DNA from: Coffea arabica
Taxonomy: Eukaryota; Streptophyta; Magnoliopsida; Gentianales; Rubiaceae
Reading direction: 5' to 3'
NCBI RefSeq assembly: GCF_036785885.1
Contig: NC_092317.1
Span: 4,962,501 to 5,026,500 of the forward strand
DNA: 64,000 nt
Positions 48,246 through 60,677 of this stretch are shown piece by piece; the stretch's first letter is position 1, and each line of letters starts with the position of its first letter. Below the pieces are notes generated by a model. It ran no database searches and was not told the DNA's origin. It saw only the letters and a list, made by a program, of their open reading frames with translations. A program made the position numbers and the translations under genes.

Positions 48246-50108
48246 CAATTATCCAAGTCTTTGTTATGAATAATTATTTTAATTGTTTGCATGAAATGAA
48301 GTAGACTATAAACAACTCGAAACAACCAAACGTTATACCACTGAAATAACACTAGAGGTTCCATTTCATCCAAGAACATTTACAACAAATCTTTGTAGCA
48401 TTTTAAACTAGACACAAAAGACATTTCCATCAGCTAACACATATGAGCCGTGAAAATCTAGAAAGCCAGAGATATTTCATTTGCGAAGCAGAGAGATATT
48501 TCCGAAAACTTCACTCTCTACTCAAGATGTTTACATTTCATCATTCCCTTATGAATGAATTACTATCTCATCATATATTAGCCAATTTTCATGGCAATCG
48601 ATGTTGTACCAGCTTATTCACAGACCCAAATGCAAGCTTCTCTAACTTGTCTAATCTCATTTTCTCAAATTTCCTTTGAAAGATAGTTCATTGCTTTCCA
48701 TTTTCCTCCTGCCACCAAATGGTCAGGATCAACTGATGTAACCCAAGCAGCGGATAAACTCTTGCAGCAATCTGGGCCAAGAAGGTTGTATTAAGAACAT
48801 TGATCTGAGGATTTATTTAAGTTCCTTGCACAAAACAGGAGTGGATACACACCAGGAAACCTAGCTTTCCTTTTAGCTGCCGTAGTAAACATCTCTCTTC
48901 ATATGTGAGATCACAAGAAGAAAGAGTGCTGAAGGAGCTGGTCCATCATTTAAAGATTCTCTCCCTTTCAAGAGAATAATGAGTAAAGAGAATCTGCAGT
49001 TGAAGCAGCTGATTTGCTGTCATTTGAAATTGGAAGTAAAATCAAATACTACAGTGGTAAATTACATACCGACGCTAGGCAACAATAATAGCAGGCGCAA
49101 AAACAGGTTCCCCTAAGTCTTATTCTAACAATTGCACAATAAATGCTTGGAAAAGTTGGAATCCAAAATCTATTGTACGTTAGATGCTTTGAGTGATTCT
49201 GGCGCTTTACTCTGGAAGACAGAATTTCCAACGTGTAAGAAATGGTTGAATGAAAAATCTCCAGAAAGCTTACCAAGAATGATACGAGTAACCATAACTC
49301 CTCTCAGACAGTAGGATCACCCCATCAACAGGCCATAATTCTGCTCAGCACCAAGGCTCTATAGACGACTTCTGTTGTGGGTGATGCTGCAGTAGTTGCA
49401 GTAAGTAAGTTGCTCTGTACCTAAAAGATAACAAGCACAGTAGACACAATGCATATTTGGTAGATGCAACAATCTGAGAATTTGCCCCTTTTTTTTTCAT
49501 TTACCACTCAGATTTCCACATAATGAAGTAATAGGCTTAAATATCAACGCAAGTTAACTCTGAGATCTGAGAATTCTATGCTGTCCAATCTGTAAACTAT
49601 GCAAGTAACATTGCAACATGTCTCGTGCTCAACCATTTTGTGCCAGTTCAAATGCAAGTAATCCAGATATATAACATCGCCAGGTCACGTTTCTACTTAT
49701 GTTAACTCACCATTACATTATGATTCGGAACCAGCACATGCTTACCTGATGTAGCGGCAAGTTGATTTTTACGCAAGTAGCTTGATTCTCTCCAAGTTTT
49801 GTTGTTGTTGTTCTCTTGAAGTTTTTGCTCGTTAAACTTGGGGAAAATGGGCTCTCTTTTTGTCCAGATAAAGGTAGGCAATGGGGATGTGTTTTTCTTC
49901 TCAAGTCAAACGTGATTGGGATGTAAATTATATATTTTTAATGAAAAGGGTATTTTCGGAACTATAATTAATCTTCATGACAGCTGGATACAATAAATGG
50001 CAATTTCGTCATTCCAAGTTTTCTTTTTCCTGATGTCAAGTACAATGACTAACGTCTCTTAACAGTAGGCGGGTGATTGTTAAATGTCTGTTTATTCAAA
50101 GGGGTGAA
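48246..50108. other. 3' part of the MULE, mostly non-coding
   Basis: No complete gene. A minus-strand piece at about 48687-48777 follows an acceptor-like TGGCCCAG and reads IAARVYPLLGLHQLILTIWW and a few more residues to a stop. It may be a second captured exon, but I cannot name it. Confidence 0.4.
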
Positions 50109-50178
50109 CTGTTATTTGGTCAAATCTCAGGGATCAATTCGTTATTTGGTCAAACCTCAAGGGAGGTAAATGTAATTA
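50109..50178 (-). repeat. MULE right terminal inverted repeat
   Basis: Inverse of 41664-41733 with two substitutions. The element's outermost bases AACCC end at 50182, and LINE sequence (TTAAACGTACCC, equal to 40237 onward) follows directly. Confidence 0.9.
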
Positions 50179-50182
50179 ACCC

Positions 50183-51600
50183 TTAAACGTACCCTGAAGT
50201 GCGAAAATGCAGATAAAAGGGAGATTTGGAATAGAGATCACGGTTGACTTGGGAAAATACTTGGGTGTGCCTCTAATACATGGGAGGGTAACGAAAAGTA
50301 CCTTTCGACCAGTTGTGGAGAAAGTCAAAAAATGACTAGTAGGCTGGCAAAAGCAAATACTGTCATTTGCAGGAAGGGCAACTCTGGTAAAGTCAGTGCT
50401 AGCTGCAACTCCATTATATATCATGCAAACGGCTATGTTGCCATGTTCAGTTCTAGATGAAATAGAGAGATGTGCAAGGGATTTTTTATGGGGGACCTCA
50501 ATAGAGTACAGGAAAATTCATCATGTGAAATGGAGTACTGTGACAAGGGACAAAGAGGAAGGAGGACTTGGGATACGAAAAATGAGGGAGACCAATAGAG
50601 CAATTCTTGCTAAGTTGAACTGGAGAGCTCTGCAACACAAGGAGTCGTTGTGGGTAAGGGTTCTTCGAAACAAATATAAAGAACCGGGAAGGAATGGGAG
50701 AAAATCCTTTGTTTGGAGGAGTATGGAGGAGGGGCAGAAGGTTTTGAGCAAAGAAGTAAGGTGGAAAGTGGGAAATGGGGTGGATGTTAGATTTTGGAAG
50801 GACATATGGTTAGTAGAAAAGCCGTTAGTGGAAATGAGCGAAAGGGAAATTCCACCAGGAGAGATGCATAAGAGGGTCAGGGACTATTGGGTACTTGGGG
50901 AGGGTTGGAGTATGGATGAATTGGAGCTCTTCTTACCTATCCGAATGTTAAGTAGGCTCAGGGACGTACATTTAGAAGAAGAGGGGACCAACAGGGATTT
51001 GCCAGTTTGGACTCTGGAACCCGGGGGAGTGTTTTCAACTAGAACTGCGTATAATCTGGAAAGCAATGAAGAAGCAGTCCCGGATCAAAAAGGTTGGGAT
51101 CAAATTTGGAAGCAAAGAGGACCGGGCAGATTGCAGTTCGTAATGTGGTTGGCTAGACACCAAAGACTCTTAACTAATGCAGAAAAGAAGAGAAGACATC
51201 TCCAGAAATGTAGTTATTGCAAGATATGTGGGCAGGACCCGGAAACGCAGCTCCATGCTTTAAGAGACTGTCCTTGGGCTAGAAAGATATGGTACACTCT
51301 AGTTCATCCAAAATTTTGGGCGGAATTTAACAGCAATAGTGGAGAAGACTGGAACCTGAAGAGAGGTAATAAAGGCAAATGGGATCACTTCGACAGGCAG
51401 GCAGTTTTCCAACAGGTGGTGTACTCAATATGGGGGGGCAGGAATAATTTTTGCATTAATATGGACAGCAGTAAGCTTGATAATCTAGATAAAATGATAG
51501 TGACACTGTTGGAATCTAATCAAAGAATGTTAGACAGGGAAGCTAGGAGCAGGGAAAGACAAACTATAAATATCGGATGGACTAAACCGGAGAGAGGTTG
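50183..51600 (+). repeat. 1.4-kb LINE segment duplicated on the two sides of the MULE, right copy
   Basis: Matches 40237-41653 at about 99%, including the two shared nonsense codons. Unlike the left copy it continues into the RNase H region and the LINE 3' end. Confidence 0.9.
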
Positions 51601-52084
51601 GATAAAGGTTAATGTAGATGGGGCGTATAGTTCCAGGAGTGGTGTTGCAGGGGCTGGCGGGCTCTTAAGAGATGAGTACGGAACATGGATTGGTGGTTTT
51701 TGGGCAAATCTGGGCCAGAGGACCAGTATTGGAGCTGAACTGTGGGCTATCTGGTTTAGAATGAAGACAGCCTGGGACAAGGGGTATAAGAAAGTAATCA
51801 TTGAAACGGATTCTAAAGTTAGTTTAAAGCTTATTGACCGGGAGCCAAATGAGAGCCCGCTCTTGGAGCAGATCAACCAGATTAGAGGGTTAAAGGGGCG
51901 ACGATGGGAATGTGAGGTAATACACCAATGGAGGGAGGGTAATCTGTGTGCGGATTGGTTAGCCAAGAGAAGCTTGAGTCTAGAGCCAGGAATTCAGGAG
52001 ATTGCGTCCCCACCTGAGGAGTTGAGGAAGTGGTTAGCATATGATGTAGTAGGTGTTACTATGCCTAGATTAGTTACCTTGTAA
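50183..52084 (+). pseudogene. LINE, right piece: end of RT, zinc knuckle and RNase H
   Basis: After the two inherited stops near 50193 and 50331 the frame is open from about 50396 to the TAA at 52082-52084. It covers the RT connection region, the zinc knuckle (CSYCKICGQ...HALRDC, about residues 272-300 of the open part) and a type-1 RNase H domain with its acidic residues in VNVDGAY, GAELWAI, IIETDSK and CADWLAK. The RNase H domain is intact here but absent from the left piece. A short 3' UTR and poly(A) tail follow at 52085-52124. Confidence 0.88.
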
Positions 52085-52134
52085 TGGGTCTAAAGCCCTC
52101 CTATCTAACCAAAAAAAAAAAAAAGAATTCCACA

Positions 52135-53477
52135 GACCTCTTTTTGAATTCAAAATCTCTCATTTATGGTTTTGAATTCAAAAATTTCCACTTACACTAA
52201 AAAAAATAAAATCCATAGAATATCCTCGAGACATCAAAATTAACTATCACATTGAAAAGACGCATTCAAGCGCTGCTCCATCCCACCATAGTATGCATAT
52301 ATCAAGTTTAATTAAAACTGTGAGAAGCTGATGGATACAAGTGAAGCTTCAAATATCAAGTACAAAATGTGAATATCATTTTATATACCATCGTTTAAAT
52401 TGCTTAAACACTCTAAATTATGGACCTTGATCAATTATGAAACCAACATACGAGCTTAAAAACTTATTCTGTAAAATGAAATGTCTTATGCAATAAACCG
52501 GTTAATAATTATTTTAAAAAATGCTACTAGAAGAGAATTGGCAATGGCCAATAGGCAGTAAAATCCTTGCATGTTATTGGATAAATATGTCTTCAACATT
52601 TTGTGAATCCTTAGTTGTTCTACATCGGATAGAAGAATCAGAAACATGGTCCTTTGAGAATAGATCGGTAGGAAAGTATTCAAAATTGCATCATAAATTT
52701 CCGGTTTTGAATTTTGTTATTGTGGTTAATTGTGTTCTTGAGATGACTAGCCATTGATTAGAAATATAGAGTACATCAATTCATCGTGCACTCACTCACA
52801 GTGACGAGGACTAGATTTCTCTTCATTGTATTCTTTATAATACAATTCAATGAAATTAGTTTAAAAATTATTTTCGAAAATCAACATCATTCATAATATA
52901 TTTCATCACATGTATTAGTCACGTACAAAGTTTTGTATGAAATTGACTAAGTTTTACCATCCAATTAATCATTACTAATTTTATTATATTATCAGTTCAT
53001 TTTTCATCATTCAAATGCTCTGTATAATTGATTGTCAAAATATTTTTTAAAAATGTGAATTTTTAGTATGTTAATTTAGAGATCAAAAGAAAAGTAATAG
53101 GAGTAACATAATTGGATGATTTCATAAAATTATAATAATTTAGACATAAATAAATAGAGAGGTTTCTAACGGAGAAGAACAATAGGAAAGTACCACCATT
53201 TCAATCCAAAAAGGCCAAAAAAAAAAGAGAGAAAATTATAAAGAATAAATGTTTTGCAATAATTGCAAGTTAATCAAACGTAATAATTGCAACATCAACC
53301 CCTACACTAAGCACATGTATTGGTCCACGTGGCAATTCCTCAAAGCGAAAGAGAAAGTTAAAAAAAAAAAAAAAAAAAAAATTTGGTGGGGTTCTCAACA
53401 TTCCCCTTTTCCCAGCTCAAATCTTCCTCAGACAGACTTTTCAGTTTTCACCATCCCAAACAAAAGCCAGGAAAAAG
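52135..53477. other. intergenic DNA upstream of AIP1
   Basis: AT-rich, no gene recognised. A long A run (53358-53379) lies about 100 bp before the AIP1 start, in what is likely promoter or leader. A pyrimidine-rich leader-like stretch follows (53400-53460). Confidence 0.5.
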
Positions 53478-56400
53478 ATGGCAGCTCAGCTCACCGAAAC
53501 GTATGCATGCGTACCCTCAACAGAAAGGGGTCGGGGCATCCTAATATCGGGTGACCCGAAATCCAATTCCATCCTTTACACAAACGGCCGATCCGTTATT
53601 ATCCGGTACCTTGACCGCCCGCTTGAAGTCGCCGTTTATGTCGAGCACGCTTATCCGGCTACCGTCGCTCGGTACTCCCCCAATGGCGAATGGATCGCCT
53701 CTGCTGATGTTTCGGGTGTGGTTCGGATCTGGGGGACCCATAACGACTTCGTCCTTAGAAATGAGTTCCGGGTTCTTTCGGGTCGGATTGATGATCTTCA
53801 ATGGTCACCTGATGGGTTAAGGATCGTTGCCTCTGGCGAAGGCAAAGGAAAATCTTTTGTTCGAGCTTTTATGTAAGTGGGTTTTCGAAAAAGTTCTAAT
53901 TTTTTTTTGGTCGTTTGAGCTTTGTTGATGGAAATTTGCCAAAGCTCTTTTGTCATTTATGCGAAATGTTTAATCTTTTGCACTCTTTCTTAATGTACTG
54001 TGGCATATACTTGTACCAGTTTTCTTGCATTGCTAAATTTGATAAAGAAGAAAGCTACTCTTGCAAAACTTTGTAGGAAATCGGTTAACGGATCATGTAT
54101 TTTGATATATTTAGCAGGACCCTGAAATTTAATCCCAAACATAGTTGCTGGTTTCGCTCATGCGTTCAAGTCAGTGCCTTTGTTTGTATCTTATTTTTAT
54201 GGTGTTTGTGAAGGTGGTCTCGAATATGTATGTGTTAAGTTGTAGTAATAAACGCTGAACTGACTTGTGCAGGTGGGATTCTGGAACTAATGTTGGAGAA
54301 TTTGATGGTCATTCAAGGAGGGTTTTGAGTTGTGATTTTAAGCCAACAAGACCATTCCGCATTGCAACCTGTGGAGAGGACTTCTTGGTGAACTTTTATG
54401 AAGGACCACCATTTAAATTCAAGCTATCGCACAGGTTCTTATCATTACTGTTATTAAGTGTTAGAATCAGTGAACGGCTCTAGCCTTCTAGATAACTTTA
54501 GAAATGATTGGGGGCATTGTTACTGCTACATGATGCATCTGATCAGGTGATATCCGCTAATCTGGGACAAGAGGAATTTGCAATCATTTTGGTACAGACA
54601 TTGAGGTTATACATGTAATAGCTCAACACTGAGGTAGGCACATAGAAGGGTGTAGAAGCAGGTCCCTCCTGTGCAGGAGGCCATAGTGAAACAGAAGTTT
54701 GATGCTAACTAGGGGTCCATACTAGAGTTGACCACAAATAAAGGCAAGGGGGAAATCAAATCATCTTAACTTTTTTGAAACAAAGCCATTTGATAAAGAG
54801 CTTTTGTGCTGAAATTAATGAACTTGTATCCATTACAAAATTTGTGAAGTTCAACATTTAGGATTCTCACATACCACTCTGGCAAAAATCTCCAACACAG
54901 AAGCCTGTAGGTGTGTATTATGTTTCTGACTGATGAAGACCTTTTGCTAATGCATTTTAGCATATAACGTGCTTGAGCATTTCATCAAATAGCTCTTGGT
55001 GGTACCACAAAAATGAGTATGCTTTTCATGTATTGGTCATCTTCCTAACCTGCAGGGATCATTCAAATTTTGTCAACTGTATAAGGTTTTCTCCAGATGG
55101 CAGCAAATTAATTAGTGTCAGCTCTGACAAGAAGGGCATACTCTATGATGCCAAAACTGGGGACATTTTAGGAGAGCTGTCATCTGAGGATGGTCATAAA
55201 GGTAGTATATATGCTGTAAGCTGGAGTCCTGATAGTAAGCAGGTAAACCTTTTCTCCATTTTCAATTGCTTTATCTTGCCTGTTGAAACTACAGCAGTCC
55301 CCCCGTGAACATTGGGAAGACAAAAAGATACAGGGATTATTAGTTTCAACTTAAAATGAAGCTCACTAACATCCTAAAATATTTTAGGTTTTTCAATATT
55401 AGTTTCCAAAATTAAATCTTGGAGCAAAATACTTGCTATTTCTTTGCACTCCACCACTCTCCCCCCTTAAAAAAAAACCAAAAAAAGGTCCCTTTCTCCA
55501 GGACTTCCCAGATTTAATCCTGGAGAAGGGTAGAAAATGTGGAAATTGATGGTTCTGCTGCCCAGTTAATTGGTCTTTGATGCTTGCATCAGCTTCCATC
55601 ATGGAAGACTATGGCATGAACTTGATCTATCAGGTACTTCGTCATGTGGATTGACAGGCAATTTATTTGGAAGAGGGTAGTTTAGAGTCAAGGGTCAATA
55701 ATTCGTACATCATTGAACTGCTCCCATTAGTGTTTTATGTTCTTATCAAGGATGTTGGACAAATATGCTTTTCTGATGAAACAAATCCACAATTGACTTG
55801 AGCTACTCCTTCATGCCTTTTCTTTTCAAAATATTTTGGTTTATAAAATGGTTGTCAGGAAATACAGACTTTTAAGAGAGTCTAAGGTTCTTGCATTAGT
55901 AAAATTTTGCAGTTTTTCTATTCTAAATTTAATTTTTCTTTCATTCTTTCGATGTACTAACTGATCTTGCTTGCATTTCAGGTACTAACTGTGTCTGCTG
56001 ACAAGACTGCCAAAGTATGGGAGATTTCTGATGGTGGTAATGGCAAGGTGAAGACGACGTTGACTTCTCCTGGATCTGGTGGAGTTGAGGACATGCTAGT
56101 TGGATGTCTATGGCAGAATGATCATATTGTCACTGTTTCTCTTGGGGGGACCATTTCTCTGTTCTCAGCTAGTGATCTTGATAAAACTCCAGTCTCATTT
56201 TCTGGACACATGAAGAATGTCAATTCATTAGCTGTGGTTAAGAACAACAAAATCATATTGTCTAGCAGCTATGATGGTTTAATAGTTAAATGGGTTCAAG
56301 GCATTGGATATTGTGGTAAATTAGAGAGGAAAGTGAATGCTCAGATAAAATGTTTTGCAGCAGTTGAAGAACAAATTGTTACATCATCATTTGACAACAA

Positions 56401-58489
56401 GGCAATCTCTCTCTCTCTCTCTCTCTCGCTATTCCTTCTGTCTTAATATGGCCCTATTTTGCGTTTGGATGTTTTTCTGCGTTACTGTTTTTGCTTTTTT
56501 GGGCATGGAGCAGGGGAAGTGTGTTTGTACAAGTAGTAATAGGCCCAAATTTAAGGTTTGCCTGCACTCTAAAAAGGCTTTCCAAATGTTTTAAGCGGAC
56601 ACTTTTTTTTTTCCAAAGAAATTATTTCCTGTCACGTCAAGAAATTACTTTTTTGATCATCAGGCATATTGTATGGCTTTACTTGTTGATTTAACAGGTT
56701 CATTTATTCTGGTAGCATCCTGTCATTCTTTTGATGAGTTACTACTAATAATGGTACAAAAAAAAATCTTTTAATATTCCTCCACAATTTCGAAAATCAA
56801 GTATCATACTTGTTGGCGACATATCTGCTTACATGTGTCATAAATTCAAATTTCTATCCCCGTGTTCTCTCACTTGTGCTATTGTTACTTCTTTAGATTG
56901 ATTTTTCGACGTATTTCATGCACACTTTGAGTTTTCATCTTTCTAGTCAATTGTTTAGAGAGCTGAGCTGAATATGAGGACGAAATAGACTAGCATCTCA
57001 CTTAAGAGATCAAATCTTGACCCTATTTCCTTTTTCTACATTAGTATTGTTCAACAACATATATTCTAAACCCTTCCATTTCTGCCTTCTGAAGTTAATA
57101 TTCTGGTAAACTTTGATTACAGACTTTCTTGATTGTTCAAAAAATATAGTTTAAAAAACTGGAACCTTGATTGTTGTAATCTATGATTTGACTACTGGGA
57201 AGAAAGTCAGGCATCTTTGTGATTAAATTAAACGAATTAGTGATGTTAGAGGGCATATAGGTTCTTAATGCTTACTATTCTACTTTCTGGTGTAGATTTG
57301 GAGAGTTCCTTTACTCGAAGATCAGTGCGGAGATGGAGATTGTATTGATGTTGGCAGTCAACCGAAGGACTTGAGCATTGCCCATCTATCTCCTGAAGTG
57401 GCCTTGGTCTCAATTGATACAGGAGTAGTCCTCCTTCATGGTACGCAGGTGGTGTCAACTGTTAATCTTGGGTTTCCTGTAACAGCCTGTGCAATATCAC
57501 CTGATGGTACTGAAGCCATTGTGGGTGGTCAAGATGGTAAGCTGCACTTGTATTCTGTAAATGGCGATAGTCTTGCAGAAGAGGCTGTTCTTGAAAAGCA
57601 TCGGGGGGCTATTACTGTCATTCGTTACTCTCCAGATGTTTCCATGTTTGCTTCAGCTGATGTTAATCGAGAAGCTGTTGTGTGGGATCGTGCTTCCCGT
57701 GAGGTACTAAATTGGGATCTTTTTCATCAGTACATAGTTTGCTAAGCATGATCTAATTATTGCAGGATCTTAGCAACTTTGAGTTGAAGTTAGAGCTCTG
57801 ATATTTTTGTTATTAACTTCAGGTCAAAGAAAACATCTTGAATGCTTGAGCTTTTTCTAATGATAATTCACTGAGGCTAGTATCTGAAAATGATTTAATT
57901 ACATCTTCATTTAGGTTCATTTTGATGCCTTGAGTTTCATGCTCTGCTAATTTAGGCATTGGATAGCAACTAATGTTGAGTGTGAAAGTTTAGAGAGTGA
58001 AGACATATTTAGTGTAGAGAGATTTTTTCTAATAAGTTGCTATTGTTCATGCTTGATACTGGTTGAAACATAAGCTGTTAGCTCCTGACTAACCAAATAA
58101 TTTGTTTCATATGTCTTTGTGTCATTTGAGATATCCAAATTTTTCATTCACGGAATCATCTTAAATTTACAAAATTTCTTATTGTATCGAATATCTGATG
58201 TGAATGCTATTGGGCTTTCTATTTTTTACAGGTAAAGCTTAAGAATATGTTGTATCACACTGCCCGTATAAACTGCTTGGCATGGTCCCCTGATAGCAGC
58301 GTGGTTGCTACTGGATCACTTGATACCTGTGTTATTGTATATGATATAAACAAGCCAGCATCGAGCAGGATAACCATAAAGGGAGCTCATTTGGGTGGTG
58401 TGTATGGATTAGCATTCACAGATGAACGGACTGTGGTTAGTTCTGGAGAGGATGCATGTGTTCGCATGTGGAGGATAACTCCACAGTAA
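53478..58489 (+). CDS. AIP1: actin-interacting protein 1 (AIP1/WDR1), complete, 6 exons
   Basis: Cytosolic WD40 protein that works with ADF/cofilin to sever and disassemble actin filaments. Exons: 53478-53872, 54273-54434, 55056-55242, 55982-56401, 57296-57703, 58232-58489. Phases agree throughout and give 609 aa, the normal AIP1 length, which folds as two seven-bladed propellers. Characteristic segments in order: [20 protein letters not shown] at the start, [91 protein letters not shown], and [13 protein letters not shown] at the end. Five of the structures are simple, but intron 4 begins GC rather than GT (AAG|GCAATC) and is followed at once by a CT microsatellite. No other donor keeps the family sequence FDNK-IWR. 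No sign of damage. Confidence 0.95.
56402..57295 (+). other. GC-AG intron 4 of AIP1
   Basis: Donor AAG|GCAATC, acceptor TGTAG. GC-AG introns are a minor but normal class, usually with strong matches around the donor, as here. (CT)n begins five bases in (56406-56428). Confidence 0.75.
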
Positions 58490-60398
58490 TCGACATGGTT
58501 TAGAAGTTATACAGATGCCAAAGTAGCAGACGGTGTTCAGTGTGCCGCTTTCTATTTTCCTTCTGGGTTTTCTCTAGATGCTTGGCTTTGTGGTCAAAGA
58601 AAATTGAAATTGGAAATCCAACTGGGCCGAAGGTTTGATATAGCATGCTACTTCAGTTGTTTCATGCTCTATTAACAGCCTTTATAGTGATACAATTGTT
58701 TGCTTGAGGTGTGCCACGTTTGCTGCGTGAAGATGGGGAAGATTTCGGTACCATTTGAAATCAATCTCGCAGGTGAAGATTTTGGACACAGACAGAAAAA
58801 TTGCTGAGTTAATGGCTTGCAGAGATGTTAGAGGTGCAGCACTAAAACCAGTTGCATGATACCTTCGATGAAATGGACTTCAGGTTGAACAATGTAGAAC
58901 CTCTGGTGATGCAAGGATTTGTATTTCTTCATTTGCTTTTGCATTTCCTTGGGAGCTGCCTCTCAAAATCTCTAGGATTCTGAATTCAAGTTTTCTGGCG
59001 TGATTTTGCTTCTTTCGGTCAATTTGTAACTAGCTTCTGGAAAATTGTTGGTAGCGTAATCAAGTATGATCATAGAGTCGTTGCTTAATGCTCAAGTGGA
59101 TTTCTGGTGCTCCTCGTATCTGAGGCGATCTTGTGTAGTTATGGTTTCTCTTTGGTTTCTTGAAATTTTGATTGAAACTTGCCGATAATCGCAGCCAAAT
59201 TTTATGGGTTGTTATTTGCAAACTCACCATTTGTTATATCATATAGTCTAATAAATGAAAATTATATAATAAAAATTACAGTGGGAGTGCAAATAAGAAA
59301 AGTGTATGTGGTGAAAATTCAAGTACATATCTGGTGGTTGATTTCTATCTTCATCCGTCTGACAAAGGATACTAATTTGCAGAAGAACCTCTCTAAATTT
59401 AGAGTACCATCCACCATTCAATGTTGGTGATGGTACAATGTCTTATCTATCTCTGGCCAGCTCTAAAACTTATCTATAATGCTCACTTTCCAGATTAAGT
59501 GAAATTTTCATTGTATAAAACAAAAACTACTAATTCAGAAATTCCTTGCCTATTTTTCTGAAGACTGTTTCTGGGTTTATTTTATTTGGTGATTTCTTGA
59601 AATCATGAATTGGGATCAGAACTTGCAGCAAATGCAGACCCTGAGTCCCGTCCCGGGCCCCACTCTTCTCCTTTTGAGGCTCTCAAATCTTACCAAAACG
59701 GGTTGCAGCATATCTGCCAAGAGGCTTCTAACATGGACAAAAATCCTGTTCATGAATGGACCAATCCAAGCTGCATTATTGCATCTACGCCTAGAGATGA
59801 TAGAAGGACCATGATCACGAGACCACCACTTTTCGTCCCCTGTCCAAAGCCAGGACCAATTTGTACTCATTCTTCCTATGGTCGAGTCCAGAAGAGTTCA
59901 TCATTAAATACTGCAAGCTTAAAGTCTTCCCCGGGCTTGACTTTATTTCTTTTTCTTCTTCTTCTTCTTCTTTTTTTGGGTTAATTTGACCTTTACAAGA
60001 GCAGAAAGAGGTTTTATTAGGTTTTAATTCTCAAACTTCTTTTAACATGGGATGAGAATTCGATCACCAAACTATGAATACCAATTGACAAATAATTCCA
60101 TTGTTACCACTTCCCAAGCAAACTCAAGGTCACAAATGCCACACCGCCAAACAGGTTTTTCTACTTGTGTGTTTCATTTTCTAAGAGCAAATGTAACTGA
60201 GTGAATCATCCCATCTCTCTAGAATGAAGTGGAACTGAACTACAACATGCTAAACATCACTTGTATATAAATATCTGTTATGATTTCTATTAATATATTT
60301 CTTCTATTTTGTGCCCTTAAACCACCAGATAGATAGATAAGCACACACACACAAAAAATGATACCGTTCTTATTTGGTGTCCTTTAAACCATTACAAG
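58490..60398. other. AIP1 3' flank and intergenic DNA
   Basis: The first several hundred bases probably include the AIP1 3' UTR. A GC-richer stretch at 59610-59940 has overlapping open frames on both strands but no recognisable domain; I do not call a gene. Confidence 0.5.
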
Positions 60399-60677
60399 CA
60401 TGGTTCAAAGTCGTGGTCATGGTCCGGACCGTTCCACATCGGTATTGGTATATCAGTCGCGATCTTAGTAAGACGCAAATTTTGAAATATTTAATATTCT
60501 AAAAATTGTGAATAATATAAAAAATTATGATAAGCAAAAATAATTAAAATTTAGTAAAAATAATAAAAATTCGAGTTGATTCGAAATGATTTGGAATGAC
60601 TCGATCGTTTCTATCTATCTATCTAAGACATGTCTCGGCCGTGTTCCCAATAACTCAATCGAGTTCTTTGAACCATG
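60399..60677. mobile_element. hAT-like MITE with CATGGTTCAAAG inverted ends
   Basis: CATGGTTCAAAG at 60399-60410 and its exact inverse CTTTGAACCATG at 60666-60677 bound a 279-bp element. The flanking 8-mers ATTACAAG (60391-60398) and ATTACAGG (60678-60685) differ at one base, fitting an aged hAT target duplication. No coding capacity. Confidence 0.75.

Larger units (their letters stand above)
41654..50182 (+). mobile_element. MULE (Mutator-like DNA transposon), 8.5 kb, transposase plus captured gene fragment
   Basis: Terminal inverted repeats of 70 bp (41664-41733 and 50109-50178) differ at two positions. They hold tandem GAGGTTTGACCAAATAAC and GAGATTTGACCAAATAAC motifs. The right end is a complete terminus (inverted: GGGTTAATTACATTTACC). 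The left end lacks the outermost GGGT and is preceded by 10 bases of extra sequence. No 9-bp target duplication is present; instead 1.4 kb of host LINE is repeated on both sides. Inside are the transposase gene (42727-45951), a repeat-rich and locally GC-rich stretch (46500-46980), a cytochrome b561 last exon (47919-48245) and about 1.9 kb of non-coding sequence. Confidence 0.9.
38790..52124 (+). mobile_element. LINE (plant L1-type), 5'-truncated, with target-site duplication, split by a MULE
   Basis: The insertion is bounded by the same 10 bases, GAATTCCACA, at 38780-38789 and 52125-52134, and ends in a 14-A tail (52111-52124). The left end lies inside the coding region just before the reverse transcriptase, so endonuclease and ORF1 are missing, as usual for 5'-truncated LINEs. 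The LINE is present as two pieces, 38790-41653 and 50183-52124, separated by the MULE. The pieces overlap in content: 40237-41653 and 50183-51600 are about 99% identical. Because the outer duplication brackets both pieces, this was one LINE insertion that was later rearranged. Confidence 0.85.

Noticed and set aside
59610-59984. Overlapping open frames of 69-124 codons on both strands in a GC-richer patch
   Set aside because: No domain, no splice partners and similar openness on the opposite strand; likely chance or an unrecognisable remnant.
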